15,420 nt of DNA from NCBI GenBank assembly GCA_900772235.1, contig CAAGQX010000078.1, positions 1 through 15,420 on the forward strand. Reading direction: 5' to 3'. The notes below the pieces were generated by a model. It worked only from the letters and a program-made list of their open reading frames with translations. It ran no database searches and was not told the DNA's origin. Position numbers and translations under genes: made by a program. This stretch comes from Clostridia bacterium (GTDB taxonomy: Bacteria; Bacillota; Clostridia; TANB77; CAG-508). Shown piece by piece: positions 1 to 4,759 of this stretch. How positions within the stretch are numbered: the stretch's first letter is position 1; every line of letters starts with the position of its first letter.

Positions 1-39
1 GCTTCAGCAAAAATGCTTCGCATTTAAGTTGCTTGAAGC
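1..39. other. Imperfect hairpin at the window edge
   Basis: GCTTCAGCAA at the left pairs with TTGCTTGAAGC at the right apart from one bulged T. Inside sits a perfect small hairpin, AAATGC-TTC-GCATTT. On the minus strand the inner hairpin is followed by Ts, so it could end transcription coming from the XRE gene. The first 60 bases are visibly less AT-rich than what follows, so this may be the end of a dispersed element or of a feature outside the window. Confidence 0.35.
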
Positions 40-107
40 GAACGTAGGTCGAACTCGTTTTTTATTTTATATATAATATCTGGCTTTTTTAATGTCCTAT
101 AAAATTT

Positions 108-437
108 TTATTTTAATAATGGCAATAGGTCGTTTAATATTTCAAAAGATTTATTAATTTCTTCCTCATTATACTTTTGTAATAATTCTTGAAGTTGAGA
201 TTTTAATGGATTATTAATACCACGAAGTAAATAATCTGCCGATACGCCAGCTTTATTACAAATTTCTACAGCTTTTTCGACAGTTAAGCCTTTATCTCCA
301 ACTTCAACATAGCCAAGATATTGGTTTTTCATACCAATTAATTTTGCAAATTGGCATTTAGTCATATGCATAGTATTTTCTCTTATTTCTTCAACTCTTT
401 TTCCAATTTCTATTTTTAAAATTTCTTTATTTGTCAT
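108..437 (-). CDS. XRE-family helix-turn-helix transcriptional regulator
   Basis: A 109-residue small DNA-binding protein. A helix-turn-helix of the Cro/CI (XRE) type spans about residues 10-70: the segment around TKCQFAKLIGMKNQYLGYVE is the helix-turn-helix pair, followed by the typical LTVEKAVEICNKAGVSADYLL helices. The remainder (about 75-109) is predicted helical and leucine-rich, plausibly for dimerisation. The start is well fixed: on the minus strand AAGGAGG lies 7 bases before the ATG. The gene is divergent from the Spo0A-like regulator, with a 134-bp shared control region containing related inverted ATGT/ACAT repeats, so it may repress itself and perhaps its neighbour. The family call is firm; the target and the signal are unknown. 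Confidence 0.85.
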   Translation of the reverse strand: MTNKEILKIEIGKRVEEIRENTMHMTKCQFAKLIGMKNQYLGYVEVGDKGLTVEKAVEICNKAGVSADYLLRGINNPLKSQLQELLQKYNEEEINKSFEILNDLLPLLK

Positions 438-463
438 ATTAAAACCTCCTTACAAATTTTAAA

Positions 464-521
464 TACATTTTAATACATTAAAAATTTAATGCTATGAATT
501 AAAAGTATGTAAAAAAATGTA
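464..521. promoter_or_regulatory. Candidate XRE operator (inverted repeat)
   Basis: TACATTTTAATACAT (464-478) and ATGTAAAAAAATGTA (507-521) are inverted copies of one another, matching at 13 of 15 positions. A further related direct copy, TATGAAAAAATATGT, follows at 526-540, two helical turns from TATGTAAAAAAATGT at 506-520. They lie between the divergent XRE and response-regulator genes. Operator function is inferred from position and symmetry, and the sequence is AT-rich enough for chance similarity. Confidence 0.35.
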
Positions 522-542
522 GAAATATGAAAAAATATGTGC

Positions 543-553
543 TATATTATAAT
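543..553 (+). promoter_or_regulatory. Candidate -10 region for the Spo0A-like regulator gene
   Basis: TATAAT at 548-553 lies 18 bases before the ATG, preceded by a TGCTAT-like extended region. No good -35 box is visible 17 bp upstream, so this may be an activator-dependent or extended -10 promoter. The ribosome binding site (GAGGT) is weak. Confidence 0.4.
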
Positions 554-571
554 AGTAAAGTGAGGTAAACT

Positions 572-1372
572 ATGGAAGATAAGCCAATGTCTATACTATT
601 AATAGAAGATGATGAATTTGAATGCGAAAGATTTAAAAATTATGTAGAAACAACTCAAAATACAAAGTTAATAGGAACTACTAACTCTAGTGATGAAGGA
701 TTAGAACTTTTTAAGACATATGTTCCAGAGGCTGTAATTGTAGATATAGAATTACACAAAGGACAAGGTTCAGGTTTGGAATTTATAGAAAATGCAAAGA
801 AGTGTATGAATGATTTTAGACCAATAATAGTAGTAACAACAAATGCTTCTTCTACTATTTTATATAACAAACTTCACGATGATGGAGTAGATTTAGTATT
901 TTATAAAAAACAACAAGATTATTCTCCAAAGTTAATTGTTTCTACGTTGCTTTCACTAAGAAAAACTTTGTATAAATTCAATGCATCTGAAAAGAGGCAA
1001 GAAATGCCTGGGGAATCAACAGCAGATAGAAATGCTAAAATTTCCAATAAAATAGATACAGAGCTAGACTTAATAGGAATTAGTTCTCATCTAAAAGGAA
1101 GAAAGTATCTACACGATGCAATAATGTATTTGATAAAGGCGGAAGAAGATGATGCAGGAGAAACTGTGTTTAATTATGTGGCAAGTTTGTATAAGAGAAC
1201 TTCTAGTAGTGTTAGTAGAGTAATGCAAACTGCTATAAATTATGCTTGGAGAACTTCATCTCCAGACGATTTGGAAATACATTATACTGCAATAGTAGAT
1301 TATAATACAGGTGTTCCAAACCCAACACAGTTTATATACTATTATGCAAAGAAAATTAAAAAAACTTTATAA
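572..1372 (+). CDS. Spo0A-like response regulator (receiver + Spo0A_C domain)
   Basis: A 266-residue protein, the length of Spo0A. Residues 6-130 are a receiver domain: acidic pair D13/D14, phospho-acceptor D58 (VIVDIEL), switch T89/T90 and K112 are all present. Residues about 163-266 match the Spo0A C-terminal DNA-binding domain: the DLIGISSHLKGRKYLHDAI segment parallels the LIGIPAHIKGYQYLREAI region of Spo0A, and the recognition-helix region ends in AINYAW where Spo0A has AIEVAW. Several recognition-helix residues differ from Spo0A (only one of its arginines aligns), so this is better called a paralogue than the sporulation master regulator itself. It is followed by a strong terminator, a 15-residue peptide gene and a GHKL histidine kinase, which is its probable partner. 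Target promoters are unknown; two 0A-like boxes lie downstream, before the peptide gene. Confidence 0.85.
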   Translation: MEDKPMSILLIEDDEFECERFKNYVETTQNTKLIGTTNSSDEGLELFKTYVPEAVIVDIELHKGQGSGLEFIENAKKCMNDFRPIIVVTTNASSTILYNKLHDDGVDLVFYKKQQDYSPKLIVSTLLSLRKTLYKFNASEKRQEMPGESTADRNAKISNKIDTELDLIGISSHLKGRKYLHDAIMYLIKAEEDDAGETVFNYVASLYKRTSSSVSRVMQTAINYAWRTSSPDDLEIHYTAIVDYNTGVPNPTQFIYYYAKKIKKTL

Positions 1373-1390
1373 TTTAAAAAGAATTTTGTA

Positions 1391-1432
1391 AAAGACTCTT
1401 ACGATATATGCGTATCGTAAGGGCCTTTTTTT
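1391..1432 (+). terminator. Intrinsic terminator of the response-regulator gene
   Basis: CTTACGATA pairs perfectly with TATCGTAAG. The stem extends outward by a GU and GC pairs and by AAAG/CTTT across one mismatch, and is followed by seven Ts. Confidence 0.85.
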
Positions 1433-1536
1433 ATGCAAAAAATGCAGAATTAAATTGTTTATAAAAATGTATTTTCTGCTTATTTGCAATTTCTTTGTAC
1501 CTGATTTTCGTAACTACTCATATGGATTTTTGTTTT

Positions 1537-1561
1537 ATGTAGGGGCGATTTTAATCGCCCG
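1537..1561 (+). repeat. Palindromic GGGGCG repeat, copy 1
   Basis: A stem GGGCGATT/AATCGCCC with a 2-base loop, preceded by TAG. The 25 bases are identical to 10002-10026 and to the corresponding part of 10094-10118. Here no T-run follows, so it is unlikely to be a terminator. It looks like a dispersed REP-type intergenic palindrome. Confidence 0.7.
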
Positions 1562-1585
1562 AACTTCTAAGAAACAATAGAAAAA

Positions 1586-1612
1586 GCGTAGGGGCGGGTT
1601 CTAAACCCGCCC
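1586..1612 (+). repeat. Palindromic GGGGCG repeat, variant copy
   Basis: GTAGGGGCGGGTT pairs through GGGCGGGTT/AACCCGCCC with a 3-base loop. It shares the GTAGGGGCG opening and the architecture of the copy 25 bases upstream, but the inner stem is changed on both arms so that pairing is kept. That compensatory change supports conservation of the hairpin rather than of the sequence. Confidence 0.65.
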
Positions 1613-1647
1613 AAATATTTTCCCCAACTAATTATTATAAATAAAAA

Positions 1648-1664
1648 AACGACATAATTCGACA
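1648..1664 (+). promoter_or_regulatory. Two tandem 0A-box-like sites
   Basis: AACGACA (1648-1654) and TTCGACA (1658-1664) are direct repeats exactly 10 bp apart. TTCGACA is the established Spo0A box (TGTCGAA on the other strand), and the first copy shares CGACA. Head-to-tail sites one turn apart fit tandem binding by a phosphorylated Spo0A-type dimer. They precede the 15-residue peptide gene and follow the Spo0A-like regulator, so they are good candidates for its binding site. I do not see a convincing promoter between the boxes and the peptide; TTTACA at 1669-1674 is a possible -35 with no good -10. Confidence 0.5.
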
Positions 1665-1674
1665 TTAATTTACA

Positions 1675-1746
1675 ACCTCCGTTCTACCCAAAAAATTGGG
1701 CAAAAAATGGTATTTTTTAGTTGTGAGAATAAATACAGAAGGAGGT
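1675..1746 (+). promoter_or_regulatory. Possible Shine-Dalgarno-sequestering leader fold
   Basis: ACCTCC-g-TTCT (1675-1685) can pair with AGAAGGAGGT (1737-1746), the ribosome binding site of the peptide gene, with one bulged G. Between them lie two perfect small hairpins: CCCAA/TTGGG (1687-1700) and AAAAAAT/ATTTTTT (1702-1718). Together they could form a three-way junction that hides the ribosome binding site. This requires transcription to begin upstream of 1675, which is not shown. Confidence 0.35.
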
Positions 1747-1754
1747 GGAGCAAT

Positions 1755-1802
1755 ATGTCATATTGGGAATGGGTAATGAAATTTTTCGGATATTGGGCAT
1801 AA
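1755..1802 (+). CDS. 15-residue aromatic micropeptide (candidate signal, leader or membrane peptide)
   Basis: A short reading frame encodes MSYWEWVMKFFGYWA: three Trp, two Tyr and two Phe in 15 residues, one Glu and one Lys. A strong Shine-Dalgarno (GAAGGAGGTG, 1738-1747) lies at good spacing and a 16-bp-stem terminator begins 6 bases after the stop, so it is framed like a real gene. There is no cysteine (unlike AgrD-type cyclic peptides) and no signal peptide. Its place between a Spo0A-like regulator and an AgrC-like membrane kinase suggests a signalling peptide sensed by that kinase. Alternatives are a Trp-codon leader peptide for attenuation, or a small membrane-active or toxin-like peptide. 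I do not recognise the peptide. Confidence 0.6.
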   Translation: MSYWEWVMKFFGYWA

Positions 1803-1807
1803 AATAG

Positions 1808-1849
1808 AAAAGAACAGTCAAATCAATTTTTAATTTGACTGTTCTTTTT
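1808..1849 (+). terminator. Strong intrinsic terminator after the micropeptide
   Basis: A perfect 16-bp stem (1808-1823 with 1833-1848), a 9-base loop, and a run of Ts at the end of the right arm. The right arm also carries the -35 box of the kinase promoter. Confidence 0.9.
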
Positions 1850-1863
1850 ATATATAATATAAT
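1835..1863 (+). promoter_or_regulatory. Promoter of the GHKL kinase, overlapping the terminator
   Basis: TTGACT (1835-1840), a 17-bp spacer and a perfect TATAAT (1858-1863). The -35 lies inside the 3' arm of the preceding terminator, so the kinase has its own housekeeping promoter although the peptide transcript ends just before it. Confidence 0.75.
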
Positions 1864-1909
1864 TAATTATGAGTAAAAATATATAAATTATATAGAAGAG
1901 GAAGATAAT

Positions 1910-3388
1910 ATGAATAAAATAGATATTTTTAACAACATAATTAAAAATTTTTTTATTAATTTAAGCATTTTTTATATATTTATAAGATCTATAGATTACA
2001 AGCATATTAGTATATATAAAATTATATCTATAATTTTGATGTGCTCAATTTTATCATTTAATTATAATATATTATCTTATTATATTAGTCCGATTATTTT
2101 TTCACCCATATTATATTTAGCGTATAGCATAACATTATCTTGGCTAATGAAGCAAAAAGTAGAAAAAACTATAATAATTGTTATGATTTCTTTTGCAATT
2201 AGCTATGTGTTGTATTTAATATCTTCAGTAATAGCTGGAATGATATTATATATGTTTAATATTTCATATAATAACTCTTTGTGCATAATTGTAATAATTA
2301 TTATAGATATTTTGCTAATACTAACATTTTTCAGAATTAAAAGATTCAAGAATGGAATATATTGCTTTAAAAGTCCTGACAAAATTGAAAAATTAATTAC
2401 AGCCTCAATACTAATTTTTGGAATAGTTTTAATAATTCATAGTATAGCTAATGCAACCAATAGTTGGGAAATGAATTCCTGCTTAGTTGCAGGAGTCATA
2501 TTTACAGCAGTTAGTATAATAATATGGCTAAAGAATCAGACTACAAAAATGTACAAAAAGAATATGCGTGATCGTACTATTAGTGTGCAAAAGGCTGAGA
2601 TAGATGAGCAAACGAAGCTCCTTGAAGAAGTGAAAGCAGAAAATTTAAAGCTAGCTACTGCAGTCCATAAGTATAATCATAGATTATCTTCTTTGGAGCT
2701 TGCTATGAAGAGTGCTATTTCTCATAATTTAAATACAGAGTTTGCAGATGAGCTTTCAGTTATGTTAAAAGATACAGAAAATCTTTCTAATAGTTTTGCT
2801 AAAGAGTGTGATGTGGTTAAGTGTATTTTGCCTCTTACTAATGTTCCAAGTATTGATAATATGTTTAAGTATATGCAAGATGAGGCTAGTAAGTGTAATA
2901 TTAATTTCGATTTGAAGATTAATGAGAGTATTAATGACTTAATAGATAACATTATTCCAAAAGATATGTTTGAAACTTTATTGGGTGACCATTTGAGGGA
3001 CGCAATTATTGCAGTTAATGCTAGCGATAATTCTTATAAAAGTATTTTAACTACTTTAGGTCTAGTTGATGGATGCTACGAACTTTCTATTTATGATACC
3101 GGTATAGAGTTCCAAATAGATACTTTGCTAAAACTTGGTAAAGAGCAAGTAACTACTCATAAAGATAGTGGCGGAAGTGGTATTGGTTTCATAACTACAT
3201 TTGAAACTCTGAAAACTACAAAGGCAAGTTTGGTTATTGAGGAGTATAATCCTGAAACTACTAATTATACAAAATCAGTAAGTATTAGATTTGATGGTAA
3301 GAACCAGTATAGAATTTATTCATATAGGGCAGATGATATTAAAAAACAAAATAAAGAAAAACGCATAATTGTAAAAAATATTGAATAA
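1910..3388 (+). CDS. Membrane GHKL (AgrC-like) sensor histidine kinase
   Basis: A 492-residue protein. Residues 1-207 hold about six or seven hydrophobic segments (roughly 8-26, 35-56, 57-78, 86-116, 124-142, 162-182 and 188-207). A coiled-coil linker (about 214-250) follows, then an H-box-like AVHKYNHRLSSLE, with H253 as the likely phospho-acceptor by comparison with the AgrC-type HDYxN motif. A GHKL ATPase comprises LLGDHLRDAIIAVNA (N-box, 357-371), DTG (396-398) and GGSGIG (421-426). The conserved Asn of the N-box (DNAIEA in relatives) is Asp here (D364), so Mg-ATP binding may differ. The topology resembles peptide-sensing kinases. The gene starts after AGAGGA at suitable spacing and lies directly downstream of the 15-residue peptide; the Spo0A-like regulator is the likely phosphate acceptor. 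The signal is inferred, not shown. Confidence 0.8.
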   Translation: MNKIDIFNNIIKNFFINLSIFYIFIRSIDYKHISIYKIISIILMCSILSFNYNILSYYISPIIFSPILYLAYSITLSWLMKQKVEKTIIIVMISFAISYVLYLISSVIAGMILYMFNISYNNSLCIIVIIIIDILLILTFFRIKRFKNGIYCFKSPDKIEKLITASILIFGIVLIIHSIANATNSWEMNSCLVAGVIFTAVSIIIWLKNQTTKMYKKNMRDRTISVQKAEIDEQTKLLEEVKAENLKLATAVHKYNHRLSSLELAMKSAISHNLNTEFADELSVMLKDTENLSNSFAKECDVVKCILPLTNVPSIDNMFKYMQDEASKCNINFDLKINESINDLIDNIIPKDMFETLLGDHLRDAIIAVNASDNSYKSILTTLGLVDGCYELSIYDTGIEFQIDTLLKLGKEQVTTHKDSGGSGIGFITTFETLKTTKASLVIEEYNPETTNYTKSVSIRFDGKNQYRIYSYRADDIKKQNKEKRIIVKNIE

Positions 3389-3415
3389 AATTCAACTAAA
3401 AAGAATATAATATGT

Positions 3416-3444
3416 TTGACAATGTATATACAATGTGCTACAAT
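3416..3444 (+). promoter_or_regulatory. Promoter of the RelB/YafQ-type operon
   Basis: Consensus TTGACA (3416-3421), a 17-bp spacer and TACAAT (3439-3444) with a TGC extended -10. It is one of the strongest promoters in the window. Transcription would begin about 20 bases before the antitoxin start. Confidence 0.85.
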
Positions 3445-3471
3445 AATTATAACTAATGGGGGGTGAGTGTA

Positions 3472-3747
3472 ATGCCTAAAACAGATACTATAAATGTAAG
3501 GATTGAACCAGAGTTAAAAAAAGAAGTTGAAGAGACACTTAATGAATTAGGAATGAATATAGCTGAGGCAATAACAATATATTTTAAACAGATTATATTA
3601 ACGGAAAGTATTCCTTTTGAAATTAAGAAACCTAAATTGAATAAAGAAACTATAAAAGCTATTGAAGATGTGCAAAAAGGAGAAAATTTGAGTAAGGGCT
3701 ATACAAATTTAGAACAGATGTGGGAAGATTTAGATAATGAGGAGTAA
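3472..3747 (+). CDS. RelB/DinJ-family antitoxin
   Basis: A 91-residue protein. The N-terminal TDTINVRIEPELKKEVEETL is a ribbon-helix-helix DNA-binding segment of the RelB/DinJ family (strand about 5-11, helices about 13-28 and 30-42). The acidic, helical C-terminus (about 58-91, with ENLSKGYTNLEQMWEDL) is the part that normally wraps the toxin. The ATG at 3472 is preferred over the in-frame GTG at 3463 because GGGGGGTG sits 6-7 bases before the ATG and would overlap the GTG. The toxin starts 5 bases after the stop. By family precedent the complex represses its own promoter. The reading frame is intact, unlike that of its partner. Confidence 0.88.
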   Translation: MPKTDTINVRIEPELKKEVEETLNELGMNIAEAITIYFKQIILTESIPFEIKKPKLNKETIKAIEDVQKGENLSKGYTNLEQMWEDLDNEE

Positions 3748-3752
3748 AATGT

Positions 3753-4035
3753 ATGCTAATAGTAAAATATACAAATCAATTCAAAAAAGATTTAAAACTT
3801 ATGAAAAAAAGAGGATTAAATATTGAATTATTGAAAGAAGTAGTAAATACATTAGCAAAAGGAGAAGTTCTACCAGAAAAGTATTTTGACCATTCATTAA
3901 TTGGAGGTTACAAACGGATATAGGGAATGCCATATAAAACCAGATTGGCTGTTAATATATTTCATTGATAAAAGAGAATTAATAATGACAGCAGTGAGAA
4001 CTGGTAGTCATTCAGATTTGTTTGAAAACAAATAA
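3753..4035 (+). CDS. YafQ/RelE-family mRNA interferase toxin, frame broken once at a CGG codon
   Basis: Frame 1 gives 56 residues starting MLIVKYTNQFKKDLKLMKKR and stopping at TAG 3921-3923. Skipping one base at 3915 gives a continuous 93-residue YafQ-type toxin, the family's normal length. Residues of the YafQ active site lie on both sides: DHSL before the break; ECHI, PDWLLIY and TGSHSDLF (the catalytic His and a Phe) after it. At the break the sequence reads TAC AAA CGG A, where the family has YKGYRECH. The extra C precedes GGA (Gly), so one +1 step restores the motif exactly. Conventional annotation would call this a pseudogene, and without frameshifting the 56-residue product lacks most catalytic residues. 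The same CGG-A break occurs twice in the sigma factor gene. The start follows GAGGAG, 5 bases after the antitoxin stop. Confidence 0.8.
3912..3918 (+). other. Putative +1 recoding site (AAA CGG A), toxin gene
   Basis: The incoming frame meets CGG at 3915-3917, which is codon 55. Shifting forward by one base reads GGA (3916-3918) and then TAT AGG GAA TGC, giving the conserved GYREC. Without a shift, a stop follows after one more codon. Confidence 0.5.
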
Positions 4036-4046
4036 AAAAATAAGAG

Positions 4047-4073
4047 GTGGGTAATTGATAATTACCCACTTTT
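4047..4073 (+). terminator. Terminator of the toxin-antitoxin operon
   Basis: GTGGGTAATT (4047-4056) and AATTACCCAC (4060-4069) form a perfect 10-bp stem with a GAT loop, followed by TTTT. A run of As upstream could make it work in both directions. Confidence 0.85.
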
Positions 4074-4083
4074 ATGATATTAT
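4055..4083 (+). promoter_or_regulatory. Promoter of the tetR gene, inside the terminator
   Basis: TTGATA (4055-4060), a 17-bp spacer and TATTAT (4078-4083). The -35 lies in the stem and loop of the toxin-operon terminator. Confidence 0.55.
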
Positions 4084-4120
4084 ACAAAATAGAAAATTTT
4101 ATATAAAGAGGGAGAAGCAT

Positions 4121-4678
4121 ATGCATAAAACTAAAAGATTAATATTTGAAAAGTCTATGGAACTTTTTGCAAATAAGGGATATGATTCAACAAGTATAGA
4201 AGAAATAACATCTGTAGTGGGAATTGCTAAAGGAACTTTTTATTATCATTTTCAAAAGAAGGAAGATATTTTCTATTTCCTAATAGAAGAAGGTATGAAG
4301 TTACTTAAAAATAGTATTGATATTAAAGTAAAAAATGAAGATAATTCAATAGAAAAAATAAAATCTATAATATTAATACAAATAAAAGTAACTATGAAAT
4401 ATGAAAATTTCGTACGCTTTATTTTAGGACAAATGTGGGGAACTGAAGATAGAAATAAAGCTTGTAAAAAGTGCATTGAAGATTATATAGAGATACTTAA
4501 AAAAGTAGTAGAAGATGGGATGAATAAAAAGGAAATAAAAAAAGGAAATTCGGAAATTATTGCATATGGAATATATAGTGTAATATGTTCTTGCTTAATG
4601 TATAAAGATAAAGGAGAAACAGATATAGATAAGCTATATAAAAATTATTCAGAATATATAATGAAGGTTCTAAATTAA
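4121..4678 (+). CDS. TetR/AcrR-family transcriptional regulator
   Basis: A 185-residue protein. The N-terminal TetR DNA-binding domain is clear: RLIFEKSMELFANKGYDSTS, then EEITSVVGIAKGTFYYHF (helix-turn-helix about residues 25-44) and KKEDIFYFLIEEG. The C-terminal ligand/dimer domain (about 55-185) is divergent, as is normal. The ATG at 4121 follows GAGGGAGA at good spacing. A TTG 22 codons upstream is in frame but lies in the terminator hairpin and lacks a ribosome binding site. The gene sits directly before the acyl-CoA synthetase, with a GACC-N4-GGTT near-palindrome and a promoter between them, so it most likely controls the synthetase/PAQR operon in response to a fatty acid or acyl-CoA. 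The ligand is inferred. Confidence 0.88.
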   Translation: MHKTKRLIFEKSMELFANKGYDSTSIEEITSVVGIAKGTFYYHFQKKEDIFYFLIEEGMKLLKNSIDIKVKNEDNSIEKIKSIILIQIKVTMKYENFVRFILGQMWGTEDRNKACKKCIEDYIEILKKVVEDGMNKKEIKKGNSEIIAYGIYSVICSCLMYKDKGETDIDKLYKNYSEYIMKVLN

Positions 4679-4685
4679 AAAAACT

Positions 4686-4697
4686 GACCATCTGGTT
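4686..4697. promoter_or_regulatory. Candidate TetR operator
   Basis: GACC-ATCT-GGTT is a near-perfect inverted repeat (GACC/GGTC with one mismatch; inner ACCA/TGGT perfect), just upstream of the -35 of the acyl-CoA synthetase promoter. TetR binding is inferred. Confidence 0.4.
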
Positions 4698-4699
4698 TA

Positions 4700-4728
4700 A
4701 TGACTTTATAATATATTTATTATATAAT
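4700..4728 (+). promoter_or_regulatory. Promoter of the acyl-CoA synthetase operon
   Basis: ATGACT (4700-4705), a 17-bp spacer and a perfect TATAAT (4723-4728). It starts a few bases after the candidate TetR operator. Confidence 0.6.
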
Positions 4729-4759
4729 AAGGGTCAAATGATGGGAGGTTTTTTTATTT

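Noticed and set aside
276..282. TTCGACA (0A-box match) inside the XRE gene
   Set aside because: A single copy within coding sequence, not near a promoter; likely chance.
1441..1490. GCAGAA/TTCTGC inverted repeat after the response-regulator terminator
   Set aside because: Only six pairs around a loop of about 24 bases with no U-tract; too weak to call.
1537..1612. Repeats considered as a CRISPR array
   Set aside because: They are self-complementary hairpins with differing inner sequences and irregular spacing, with no spacers or cas genes.
4055..4120. Longer TetR start at an in-frame TTG
   Set aside because: It lies in the terminator stem and -35 of the promoter, has no ribosome binding site and adds residues absent from the family; the ATG at 4121 has a good site.
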